In this document: in pieces, positions 11,634-23,521 of the stretch
Numbering within the stretch: position 1 is the stretch's first letter
Layout of the letters: the number at the start of each line of letters is the position of its first letter
Assembly (NCBI RefSeq): GCF_051020985.1
Contig: NC_135003.1
Coordinates: forward strand, 5,883,501-5,947,500
Source: Nomia melanderi
Taxonomy: Eukaryota > Arthropoda > Insecta > Hymenoptera > Halictidae
DNA: 64,000 nucleotides
Direction of reading: 5' to 3'
Program-made: the position numbers and the translations under genes
The notes under the pieces: generated by a model
What the model was told of the DNA's origin: nothing
What the model saw: the letters and a program-made list of their open reading frames with translations, nothing else
The model's database searches: none

Positions 11634-14600
11634 TGAAGAAAGCTATACAAATTATCATGTTTTATTTTCGTTAACACGATAATAAGATAACAAGATATAA
11701 AATAAGTATAATATAATAACAAGATAATATTTTCAAAGGAATGGTCTATATCGGAAAGCCTCAATAGTGAGAACTGCTGCACGCTTAATCATGAAAGCCT
11801 CATAGGTACAGCAATCAATAGATCGATTTTGACCACTAAATTGCGTTGACATTTCCAGGTGCGGTTTCAATATTATATACCTGCAATCAATTATTAGCAC
11901 TGTATACACTAAGATCAAGTAGCTGGGCCGTAATAATCGTACCATAATCCGATGAAGGTCGAGTATCGTCAGTGTTCTTTATAAAAGTTAAACGTATTTC
12001 GTTTCCAATTATCCCGTTTATCTATTTAATTACTTTGAAGTTCAAATCACTACTAGAAATAAATGAATACAGAAATAATATCAATTATAAAAAGAGAGTA
12101 TAGAAAAATCAATTATACAAAGTATATCATGTTAGAAATATTCAAACCACATGCCAAAACACATAGCACTTGTATCGATAACATCTTTTTTATATCAACT
12201 ATCATCATCCAGTAAATCTTGTTCAAAATGAAGTTCATTCCGATTTGAAGTATTTCTTCTTCAACGCGGTTTATTAACTTATTGTCATCCAGTCAAAAGA
12301 ATGTATTAATTAATAATAAAACTATTGACCAGTTAAATTGACATTTCGAAAGTCGTCTATCAAAACTCCAAGAGCGCATCTATTCAAATGTTAATTGATT
12401 TACAATTCAGTTTGTGCATTACTAAATCAATTTCTTTAATAATTTCTCAGAGAAACTCTGTTATCTTTTTAATAATTGCAAAATGAAGAAATGAGGAATA
12501 GGTACTTTTGACCCGTCTGGTAGTTTTAGTGTTAAATGAGATTTATTTAACACAAACTTCGTTTCATCATAGCAATTATAAAGAAAAATATAAATGAATG
12601 CAACCACGTCAAAGCAATCTTAAGATCCTGGTATATTGTCAGTGTTAAAATAGTTCATAAAAAAATATCATTCCTTACCAAGAAGTGGTATTTATTAGTT
12701 TAACATTACGCATAATCCACTCGAATTTCAATTGGATAGTAAGCTTTAAAATAAAAAAAAAATATCTGGTAGGTGGATTGATTCTTAACTGACGTAAAGT
12801 CGACAGGCAACTGGAAGTCGTTCTCAGCGAGCTGCTATTGTTTGCTTCAGATTAGAGATCCATAAGGGATATATGATACAACGTCATTTTATTTTGTGAC
12901 AAACCAGGTTTGATCGTCAAACTGGTCGAACGATAAAGTGACCTGCACTATAGACCCACCGATCGCTTTTCGATGAAATCGAATTAAGTCGAGCGAATGT
13001 ACTTTTCTGGCTTCGTCGACAGCCGAATTGATTGAAACATATTAAATTTGAACGGAACACGATTTCGTTAAACACTCCTGAAGTAGTTTTAGTGTTAATA
13101 TCTTTGATTATCAATCTCTATAAAGTGACTGAACTATTTACTGTGCCTTAAAAATTTAGAAATACAAATTTATAAATTACAAACGCATAAAAATTAGCAA
13201 TCCAGTCATGACAAACAAAAAGATGAAAAGTCTCATTGAACCGAAATTAAACGAAGGATATTAAAAATCGATTAATGCATATTTATTCATACAGATGAAG
13301 CAAATAATAGCACAGGAATTTCATTGATCCTAAAGCTTATACATCGACTGTATAAAAATCAAGAGCTCTTTTACAGTTTATTGAACTGATTCTTGTATAA
13401 CAAGACACGAAAAAGTATAATGCACAGCGCAAAAGCATGAAAATCTAATAATCCAGAAAATGTAACTTTACTTATGTAGTTACACTTAAATTACTATTCA
13501 ATGCATGTCTCCCTTGGCGGCATCGATTACCGCAGCAAGTTCGTAATTTTTAATTCATGTAACTTCATGCATTTCTCATTTAACATTAATATTAACTTGG
13601 ATTTATCTCACATAAAGTGTTAAGAAGTGAAACGATCTGATGTAAAAATTCGAAGAAGAACATATAAGGAGGTTATACACTGCGTTCCAGTTTAAAGTTT
13701 CAAAATTATTAGTTTGAAGATTCACAACTAGAATTATCCAAAAAGTCATTACAAAGTCGACGAGTATTTTACCATGAACAAAAAAGGAAACTTTTTATAG
13801 ACATCGAAAAATGCCATATTTAATTTTATAAGGAAAAAACGATTACAAAATTATAGACAATAATAGTAATAAACGAATAATAAATAATATTTTATCATGA
13901 TAAATATTTTAAAACTTTGACTAAAACTATTCAAACACATATTGAAAACTGTATCATAATTATTTTGCAATTCAAAACTGCAAAATGTCTACGAATTCGT
14001 CACGATCTGGTTAAAGTATAATATTTTCATATAAGACTGACAATCGATACGATGGCTAATTTATAAATGTAAAGTAGCTTCAATAGAAGATACTATTAAG
14101 CTGTATAAAGATATGTCGTGTCTTTGCACCGACCGATTTACCATTGATAATAAATCATCTTAGATCGACGGTCAAGTGGAATCTGATAAGTACGGCAATT
14201 TAAAGCTTTATCAGAAGCAATTTTCCATCCGCGGACTCCATGTACTCGTCAGAGATATCGAATTCATTTATGTAGTTTATCATGCTGTTACATGTATTAA
14301 ACTAACAAGTAGATTCACTTGATCTCTGATAACAATTTCATTGAGCCGTACAGACGGCCGAGCATGTATTTCTTAATGTATTCCGTTCGTATTTCCAACG
14401 TTCCATTTTCTTCGAGTCTGAGTTTAGTAATATGATCCGAAGCAATTCTCGCCGTCTCTAAATTTAATGAAAATTATAGCAGGTCTACCGGAAAGACCTG
14501 TCCAGTTTCTAATATGCACCGATTTCCATACTTGGCGTGATAAAAAACGGATATCAAATGAAAATTAAACTGTTTTGTGGCTTTCTATTTGACATGCATC

Positions 14601-16190
14601 ATATACGATCGCAACGTGAAAGACACTCGTAATTAGATTATCATTGACATAGTCTGTAGGAAAAAATGCATTTACTTAAGACATTCTATAATTTGTAAGT
14701 TCTAACGAGGAAATAATGTTATCGTGAGAACTCAAAATTTGTGTTATATTTTTAAATGATTTAAAAATATAAATATAGATTTAACCCTCAAAGATAAAGA
14801 ATTTGTAGCAATATCAAATTTATAAGGAATGTTATGAAGACAGCATTTAGAAGTTACTTAAAATCATACAGAACTTTCTGACAAACTTAATATTATCTAT
14901 ACTTCTAAACCCTATTCTTCAGAATGTCTATTAAAATAACTTGGAAAAATATATTTCGAATAATAACAAATATATCTAAAGTAATAACTACTATCCAATT
15001 CTCTATAACCAAATATCATTTACTTCTGAACATGTATTAGAACATGACTGAACGTGTATTAGAAAATTAAAAATTTGTAACCGACTATTAATTGTGGATA
15101 AGTATGTGTTTTAACATTCGTGTACACATATATCAATTAATCCGGATTTTAATTCGTATGATTCTTAATATACGAATACCAGCATATGTTACACCTTCTG
15201 AGAACACAGTAATGAGTAATGAGAACAATTACTAAATTCTACGTGATGAGCGATGTTTAGTACAAAAATGGATACTTGAAACATAACACTAGTGCAAATA
15301 CTGTTATCTTATCAAACGTATCTTTAAAAATTGTGTTCATTGTGGACACGAATTTAAATAGCTATGAGTAAAATACATTAAATATTTTTTTCTTATTTCG
15401 AACCATGTCAATCGAATTCCAAGTATAATAATTTCAAAAATTTCTTTTTGACAACAAATACAAAGTTTATGGGATTTACCTGAAGTTTCCGGTTCATTGG
15501 AAATTGTGATTTATGGCACTATATGTAAAATATAATGTCGCGTAAATAATAATTTCAGCAATATTCGTATATAATCAATCGCTTAAACTTGAATTATTAA
15601 TTGAAAATGTCAATTTATCATAATTCATATGAAAAGATTATAGACAAGTGACATTATTTGTAAACGGATTCGAATTTTGGTGGTAAATTCCAATAGTTTC
15701 TATTTAAGAAGCTTACCGACGAGATCTGTGAAATTTTAATCAGGTTACGATTGATAATGCACAAAGAGAAGCTGTTTCAAGGTGTATCACCTACTGAGAC
15801 ATTGTTTGTAAAAACGAAAAGTTTTAGTAGCTACTCCCTGAAACATTAATTCTGAGTCAACAATGAATTTGTCAATATAATTTCACTAAAAACTAGCAAA
15901 CGTGTCTAAACTTTCCTAAACAAGCTACCTCACCTAAAATGAGGCACTCAAACATATTCTTCCAATATAACAATACAACAAATATTGTATATGGCTATAA
16001 TAATACCATAAGACAAATATGTCCATCACAAACAATACCTTTAATTTCGGAAAGTAGTTTTCCTAAACTTTTCATTCGAAATTTATGTTGTTATTAACGA
16101 ATTCCGAGAATAATCGCTGTATCTAAAAATTCCATAAGCAAACTATTTCCAGAAAAAAGATATTCTTCGCTTCCACCTTTAATTCGACCT
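11634..16190. other. non-coding stretch
   Basis: No gene supported. Slightly GC-richer segments lie at about 12770-13040 and 14120-14650. The second holds a short inverted repeat CAGGTCT/AGACCTG at 14480-14500. Strings ending TAGTTTTAGTGTTAA (about 12520-12535 and 13085-13098) match the edge of a dispersed repeat seen elsewhere in the window. Frames are 70 codons or less and featureless. Confidence 0.45.
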
Positions 16191-16440
16191 TTAACCCCTT
16201 TTCCTATAATACCGAGTCAAACTCGTGATCAAAATCTTCAACCAAATTCGACAAATCCAAATGTTATTTATTCATTTTTCATGTAAATGAAATATTACTT
16301 GTGTATTATTAATCTCTAACCTTCAAAATAAACGTGAACACAGAATTAAGCATCAAATTCTTTTTCTCCCACTAAATTATTAACGATAAAGTAGTTCAAT
16401 CAAGCACAGTTGCAAACGAAACCATGGGACAAGGGGTTGA
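16191..16440 (+). mobile_element. TTAA-MITE, family A (copy A4)
   Basis: A 250 bp copy starting with TTAA at 16191-16194 (TTAACCCCTTTTCCTATAAT) and ending GGGACAAGGGGTTGA at 16440. Its interior shares CGAGTCAAACTCGTGAT and ACTAAATTATTAACGATAAA with the other members. The 3' TTAA has mutated to TTGA. No coding capacity. Confidence 0.78.
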
Positions 16441-17969
16441 CACCATCTGAATTGCATATGAAATACTTTGATCGCCGCAGTAGAAGGAAATAATTACTTG
16501 GCTCATCTTACACGAGACACCCAGTATAATTTAGTTCGACTGCCAACTCCTTTACCACGTGCAGCAATCGCATCGTAAAAGGAAGAACTATCTAAAACTT
16601 GATTTAAGTTTGTCTGGTGAAGTTCTAGAAGACATCAAAATGTTTCTTGATACGAGCACTAAACTTACCCGAGTACTTTAGTACATAATTAAACACGGCG
16701 GCAGGCTCGATATTAACGCTATACGTTTGCATTATGTTCAAACGACGTAGTTTTGTGCTCGTACCCGCTGATTATAACGGTTGCGAGTGTTCTCTTGCTG
16801 CTCTTCCGCACTCGATCTGTACGAAAGATAATCCAGGTTTTCGTAATAGTTTACACGCGCGTATAATTAGTAATTGGTTCGAGCCTGTGGGCATAAATTA
16901 TCGATGTTGCACAGATACATATCTTAGTTTCTTATTTTATAACAAATGCGCCCCGCTGGCCGATGGCTAACATAGGCTTCGAAAATATTTTATGTTGTTA
17001 AAGACTCCTCGGTTCCTTTAATTATACTCTTACAGTAGAAATAAACGAGAAAGAAATACGCTACCGCAGCCCGTCAGCTAGTAGCTAACTTTGCATGTCT
17101 TAGGATTCTAAGGACGATACGCGCGATCAATACTTTAGAGATTAAATATCTTTGGACGTAGCACATTTTACCTCGAATCTTAACAATTCAGTTGGAACAA
17201 AAAACAATGAAGAACTATACTATTATACTGACGTGTGGCAAGCTGTTCATACGTGTGTCGTGATAAAACTTGGTGTTCTTAAAATTAAAATAAATCGATA
17301 TTTAAATTATTATATTCTACAATAATATGTATTTTGTATAACACAGTATATAAAATATCATGTGTAGAAGCGCGTATTATAAATTACAATATTGTTTATA
17401 TTAGACTCGTCTGATGAAAGCGTATTAGAATTTAAATATCTTGAAAGAAAATTATTCATACCAAGAATTCGATCGTGCTAAGAATAATTAATATAAACAG
17501 AAACAATAGATAATTAAATTGTGTTTACGATTTCATAGTAATTGAGTAATACGAGAGCAAGTTAAAATGTAAAACAAAATCGTTCCATACCAAACGTGTA
17601 TCTCAAGAAACCTGTTTATTCAGTCGTTATTTAAATTTATTATATTATTAAACACAAGCCTCGCGACGCTTTAATATAAACTGTTAATTAACGAAAAAGT
17701 AAAATAGGAAATAAAGAATGCAACGTTAATCGATCGCAATGATACAGTTTTAAGTACAACGATGTATTGGAAAACAAGTTCATAAATTATAACCACAAGT
17801 TCACCGAACGTGTATTTAAATTCGATTCTCATGAAAATGAAACATTATGTAACAAACCCTCAATTCACGCTTACAAAGTATAGTATAGTATATAAGTTAA
17901 TTTAACACAACAATTTTTAATTAGATGTAATAATCAAATTTGTAATAAGATTTTATGAAGCTTCTTTCT
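16441..17969. other. non-coding stretch with a GC-richer segment
   Basis: 16500-17160 is GC-richer than its surroundings; a 78-codon frame at 16734-16970 lies in it but has no recognisable domain. At about 16510-16525 the string GAGACACCCAGTATA resembles one end of a mariner-type MITE with no partner. The remainder to 17969 is AT-rich and empty. Confidence 0.45.
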
Positions 17970-18220
17970 TTAACCCCTTGCTCTACAATATCGTGTCAGA
18001 CTTGTGATGAAGATTTCAAATAGAATTTAACAAACATAAATATTGTTCAATTTGTTTGAATGCGAATTACATATTATTCCTCTGTTATCAAGGATTATTC
18101 CTTAAAACACACGTTGACATAGAATAAGACTCGAATTTTCTCGTATTTTCAATAAATCATTAATAAGAAAATAGTTAGATCGATCACAGTTCAGAAAGAA
18201 ATCATAAAGCAAGGGGTTAA
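17970..18220 (+). mobile_element. TTAA-MITE, family A (copy A5)
   Basis: A 251 bp copy with TTAA at both ends (17970-17973 and 18217-18220). It reads TTAACCCCTTGCTCTACAAT on the left and ATCATAAAGCAAGGGGTTAA on the right. It carries the subterminal CGTGTCAGACTTGTGATGAA. Together with A7 it is among the best preserved copies and defines the family structure. Confidence 0.83.
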
Positions 18221-19716
18221 TTAAATGTCAATTTTGATTTAATTAAATTCATGAAATACTAACGCAACGGTTACGTAAATAGTGCTCGAGAATTAAAGAA
18301 AATGTAACATTTCATCAAAAACTTCCTTCCTAACAACATCTAAATCCATAATCATGCCACAGCTCAACCAAATTAAAAAGAGAAAACCAATTTATTGTAT
18401 CCGCGTGCACGAAGACTTCATACACTCAATCTATAGCCACATATTGTCCCATTCTTCGAAATGGCCGCTTCAAGAGACCGTCAAACTTCTCTAACCACAT
18501 TAAAGAAACATTTCACGCGTTTTGTATTCCTAGCGTTTCTCATATCTGGATGCCGAAACCACGGAAAGATCGTAATCGCGCGTGTTCGTGCCGGCACAAA
18601 TTTAAGTGGGTCAATCGACCGAAAAATCGCGCACGTATCGCATCGCTGACCATAATCTTAAACAGACGTCCGCATTGTGGAATCGGGGAGCAAAGGGCTC
18701 CTTATCTGTAATACAAATCGCGTCAGAAGTTCGCGTGTCACGTACGCACAATCGGACCATCGATTCGTCCCATACAAAGGGAAACACTGTTCCCGCTTTC
18801 TCCCAAGTTAGCTTCGTGAAAACGATCGAAAGACGGGAAAGGTTTCGATTTCGAGCTGACAAAGCTTGCGAGTGACGAATCGATATGGTCAATTAAGGCT
18901 ACGATTAGATTGGATGTGTATACAAAGTAAACAATCGAGCATGGCTAGAAATAATATATTGTCGGAAGATGACTTGATGTCTACCGTAATGACACAGAGG
19001 CAAGGAAGGTCTTTCGCTGTGTCTTGTTTATATAATAGTTTTCATTGGTTACTTGTAACTATATTGATCAATAGCGAATTATCATCACAATGTAGGATGA
19101 AAACTCAGCAATTAGACCAACGTTCCTTAGCTTAACCGTCAAGTGATCTTCCAAGAGTAACCAGTTAGGGTAAGTTGGAGAAAGATAGCTCACTTTTTTA
19201 AAAGAACTATTACCTCATGAATATCATTGACAATTAATAAAAAAAATACATATTTATGAAAATAAATAAATATAAGAAGAATAGTTAAATAGGCATCTGT
19301 ACAAGACTCTGTATACCCCTAAAAACAATTGAAGATGTAGACATTTGTCAATCTAAATAAGATCGGGCCATTGCACCTACAGAACCACGTCATCTGAATT
19401 GAATTGACGAATAGCAAATTAGCATCATAAATAAGATGAAAACTCAATAGAAGTCAGACCCACATTCCCCAAGCTAGCCATTAAGTGATCTTTCAAAGAG
19501 AAGCAATTAGACTGAATGCTTTCTGGTCATCCGGTGTTACACCTGTTCATCCATACACGCGGATCGATCACATCACACTAATTTTTCGTGCGATGTGGAG
19601 GGATTGAAACTACGAACCTTTGAACGACCAATTCGGAAATATGTGAGCTCGTCCGTATACACATCCAACGTAGCCTAAGGCTCTCCGTCCACTAGTCGCA
19701 GCGAACGCGGCGTGTA
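18221..19716. other. CpG-bearing non-coding region with a diverged duplication
   Basis: 18440-18900 is CpG-rich, with frames on both strands of up to 93 codons that match nothing I know. A block at about 19071-19170 recurs at about 19410-19515 in direct orientation: both have the order AATTA(T/G)CATCA, GATGAAAACTCA, TTAAGTGATCTTYC-like and AAGAG...CAATTAG. This is a roughly 340 bp-spaced diverged duplication. Confidence 0.5.
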
Positions 19717-19893
19717 CGCGGCAAAATAACGATTACCGTACGCTTCAGCGCTGCAACCAATGTAAACTAATGGACCTCTGTCCACGGGGCGTCATCGTCG
19801 CATCAAACGTGCGGCGCAATGCTCGAGGACGAAGGTCCATTGGTTTACGTTGGTTGCAGCACTGGAGCGTACGACAGTCGTTATTTTACCGCG
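19717..19893. repeat. long foldback (61 bp arms)
   Basis: The left arm 19717-19777 (starting CGCGGCAAAATAACGA, ending AATGGACCT) is complementary to the right arm 19833-19893 (starting AGGTCCATTGG, ending TTATTTTACCGCG). I count roughly nine or ten mismatches and no large gaps. The loop is about 55 bp and GC-rich. The arms are CpG-rich and far too long to be chance. It could be a foldback/MITE element or a transcribed hairpin. No clear target-site duplication was seen. Confidence 0.8.
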
Positions 19894-19935
19894 TAGACTA
19901 CAGAGCAGCTCTCACATTCCCGACCGCGATCTAAA

Positions 19936-20482
19936 AGCTAAAAGTGAACAGGGGCAAGGGGAGACGACCACTCGTTGCACTCGGCCCCGTAGTTATGGCA
20001 ACAGTGACACCTCAGTTCTGAGCACGTCCTTGTCATTGGCCGAGTCGCTCAACAAAGAATGCAAGCGAAACAGAATGCGACGAAGTGAGATGTACCGTCA
20101 GTTGCTGACGACCTGGCACTCTCATCTGATTGGTCAGATTCAAAGGCGCACACTTTGCCCACACAAATTTTCGGTTCTGGTATATGATTAGCTGAGGCGT
20201 TCACGCATATTAATTGGGTCGCACGACAAAGAGCGCGAAGAGTCGTTTCCGGACTCGCAATTGGACTTCTCGGAGCAACTGTATCCGCCCCTATGACGTT
20301 ATAAGTGCCAGGTTCCTAGCCACTGACGGTACGAACATTGGCGTTGGATTCCGTTTCTGCACGGCGGCAGCTTTTTATGTTTACCGAATCTCAAGAACAC
20401 GGAAGCTCAGCTGCTATGTTTCCTGAAAGAACCGAGGCGGATTATGATGCCATTTCTCCTTGCCCCTGTGCACTTTTAGCTT
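19936..20482. repeat. inverted repeat pair around a CpG-rich core
   Basis: AGCTAAAAGTGAACAGGGGC at 19936-19955 (continuing AAGGGGA) is matched in reverse complement by TCTCCTTGCCCCTGTGCACT followed by TTTAGCT at 20456-20482. The arms are about 27 bp with one or two mismatches, enclosing about 500 bp. No transposase-like frame lies between them. They sit just outside the 19717-19893 foldback, so the two may belong to one composite element (inference). Confidence 0.55.
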
Positions 20483-22271
20483 GGTGGTCGTGTCTATGGA
20501 GAAAAGAAACGAACTGTAAGTACAACTAATGAATAGAGTGCCCAACTTTTGTCACGATCGTGGAACCGCTCGTCACGGAGTCTGGTCGCGAACAACGCGT
20601 GTCTGGTGAAGACATCGGCCAAGGCGCGTCGATTAAGCGCCGCGGATCGCGTGGGCAAAACCATCGGGAAACAATAAAACCGGCGCCTCCGCCAGACGCT
20701 CCTGGAATCCGGCCAGATCTCCTTGCGTCCATTCGCTCGCTCGCTTGCTCACTCGCTCGATCAGTTGGTCGATCCTGCGCCTAACGGTTGCCGGCGCCGA
20801 TTAGCGCCAACTACTTTTTGCAGCGACAGAGAGGAAAGTAGAAGAGCTATTAGAGGTTGCAACACATCAAATGTTCGTTTTCCTTAGTTTCATCTCAGAA
20901 AAAACTCGTCTTCTTTGCTTCTTTTAACGCGTTGACGAGTTCTCCGTAGAGTGGTGTCAATGTTTCCAGGGATTCGATTGCATACATTTCAATGAAGAAT
21001 GTGGGAATTTATTTAATAATGTAAACTTTTTTGATATATGATTTATGGTGTATTATTTTTTCTTTTTGTACACTAAGTTCTCGGTTTCTACAGTATCGTA
21101 GCTGTAAAACTGTAGTAGTTCCGTTCAATAAAACGAAACAATTTTATTTCAAATTTCATGAAGTTCCTTGAAAAAGAAATAAAGTTCTGTTTATTTTCTG
21201 TTTTCCTGTTTTCCATTTATGTGTAATTGTAAATTTGCATGATGATCTATTATTTATTGACTGTATTCAGTAATATCTTTTATTCGTAGGGAAAATATAA
21301 GACGAAATGGACAAGGTTATTAGCAAATTCTTTTAACAACATGGTGCACAAAACTATTCTTTATACATTAATTCATAAAATGAAACGAAAATGTTTTTTT
21401 TTTTATTAAAACTCCCGTTATATTAAAAACAACATAACAACAAAGCTTTTATTGTATTACGCTGTGCGTATTCATATTTGCCATAAAAGCATAAACACGC
21501 GTAATCTACAACATAAATAATGAATATCGGGTAGATAGCGCAGAAATTTAGATTATTCAGTAACAAATACCGAATTTCACAAAGAAAAACAGTTGATCGT
21601 ACATTAGCACGCCTAATAACGCACTCTGCTTGGACTTTGGCGTCGATATCTTCAACGACGTAATCAGTGGACCAAAGCCTCTCGATAAGCCGCAGATATC
21701 TTATCGATAATTATTGGTAGCATCTTTAGCGACTGAAAGATCGCGCGCGATATGCGTCTGCACGAATCCGAAATGCAAAGGCGAGGGGTCATTATCGTTC
21801 GCGCGCGACTGCAATTCCCAGCGATTAGCATTTTCATGTAGCTACCTACCCATGGGACGAGAAAACGCGGCAGTGATTCATCGAACGAGTTCTGCGACCG
21901 GCAGACAAGCGCCAGAAGGTTTTAATACCTGTCTCGATCGAACGCAGTTGAGCTATGGTGGACTTTATCGTGGTCCTTTTATCGAAGGTCAACGATAAAT
22001 CTGCGAATCTATAAGCATCTATAAATCCAAACACGTGCTACTATTTCTGATACTGGTGTTATTAAAGGAAGCGCGGGTACAGATACGCGACAGTTGCTTC
22101 CCGTTTTATCTGACCAAGAAAATCCATCGGAACGGAAAAATAAATCCGACATAAGTAAGTACATAGTTGCTTTAACACTACAACTACCAAACAGGACAAA
22201 TTGTCGCATCTTAGAATTTTTAGTTTTCAGGTATTTAAATTATGACAAGGCTTTTGCGAAAATTGTAAAAT
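20483..22271. other. CpG-rich islands, non-coding
   Basis: 20540-20830 is among the most CpG-rich DNA in the window, with a run of GCTCGCTCGCTTGCTCACTC-type repeats at 20732-20765 and GGCGCC palindromes. 21600-22140 is a second CpG-rich island. Frames of 62-94 codons within them show no domain and overlap on both strands, as expected for GC-rich non-coding sequence. Between them (20900-21590) the DNA is AT-rich and empty. Candidate regulatory DNA. Confidence 0.45.
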
Positions 22272-22398
22272 AAATTTGTATATTTGCACAGATACAACAA
22301 TAAGGGACTCTTCAAATCTCAAGAAGTATATTGTTCTAATTTTTATAAAAACTTAGAAATAAGTCACTTCAACTGCTCGATAGTTTTAGTGTTATCTT
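22272..22398 (+). repeat. dispersed repeat, copy 1 of an inverted pair
   Basis: This aligns to the reverse complement of 37298-37425 through the ordered blocks GATACAA, AATCTCAA, TTGTTCTAATTTTT, AATAAGT and GCTCGATAGTTTTAGTGTTA. The shared TAGTTTTAGTGTTA edge also occurs near 12525, 13090 and 37755, suggesting the edge of a family ending in TTAACACTA. Confidence 0.6.
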
Positions 22399-23402
22399 TT
22401 TATCTACTATATACAACTATAGTGGCTTTCGTGTATATTTTCATAGAAATCAAGGATCAGCTGTATTCTAATATTTCAAATCTGTTACAATTCAACGAAT
22501 AAGATTGAAAATTTTGGTATGAAGGAAACATATTAAAGTGACTTCGTTCCAAATGATTAAAAACACTGTGATGATCTGATGCTATGATATTAGATAACGC
22601 AAAAACGTGCATTCATGTCTACAATAACAAATCAGTGGTCCTTCGAAATTAATCGTTTCGTAATTAACGCATTATTCAAGTGGGAGCAATTCTTGAATAT
22701 TAAATACAGACACGGAATATAAGATACAAGCTAATTACTTCGGTAGTCCATGAGCTGCAATACATTCTTGAACCACACTAAATGTCCGGAACTTGCGCAA
22801 GTTAGTTCCGCCAGTTGGATAATCCATAGTAACGAAGATTCTCGAGGGAGAAGTTCCTTACATCCCGAAAAGTCAAGTTTGAAGCCTTTAAAGTTCTGAT
22901 CTTACGAGTAATGGACACTTAAATATGTATCACCTCTGTTAATGTGTTGGTCGAGTCTCTTCATTTGAAGATAAAAATTAACTGCCCGTCTATGTCATTA
23001 AGCTGATATAGGTCTGTTTTACTTAACCCATTTCCATAATACGGCAAAATAAAAAATGTTCCCATATTACTAGACTTTAATACTGTCATTGTTACAAGTT
23101 ATAGTAATAATACGTTTTCGTTTTATAGATCTAATTACCTATTCATTATTATGTGTCTCAGACAAGGATACTAGGGAAAGGTATGTGGATCTAATCAATC
23201 AATTTTCATCTGTTTTTAACCTCACTTTCAATACGGATGTGTTATTTATCAATACAGTTACACGTAACCAATCAAAATTGTAAACAAAACACCCAACGAA
23301 AGACTCCTATTATCTCTCTGCCGTCCTGCTAACACTTATTGTTATCTGAATCATAATCCTTTTTTGTCTAACATTTTGCATTGTACCACTCTGACAAATA
23401 AT
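22399..23402. other. AT-rich spacer
   Basis: No gene, RNA or bounded repeat recognised. TTAACCCATTTCC at 23023 resembles a TTAA-element end but no partner end was found. Confidence 0.45.
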
Positions 23403-23521
23403 TTAACCTGTTTGCGATCACTACTATTCACTCGCAATGTGAATACGCGCATATGTACACTCCGGTGATAATGGCCAGGAAAATAGTGCGCATATATATG
23501 CTAAGGATGCAAATGGGTTAA
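23403..23521. mobile_element. short TTAA-MITE, family F
   Basis: A 119 bp segment between TTAA at 23403-23406 and 23518-23521. The ends TTAACCTGTTTGCGATC and GATGCAAATGGGTTAA are imperfect inverted complements. The interior carries several CG/GCGCAT motifs in both orientations (23430-23450 and 23485-23500), giving a partly self-complementary body. Probably a small piggyBac-like MITE. Confidence 0.65.

Noticed and set aside
14480..14500. CAGGTCT/AGACCTG short hairpin
   Set aside because: Seven-base arms are expected by chance in a window this long.
16870..16890. GGTTCGAGCCT, like a tRNA B box
   Set aside because: No matching A box, acceptor stem or anticodon arm could be folded around it.
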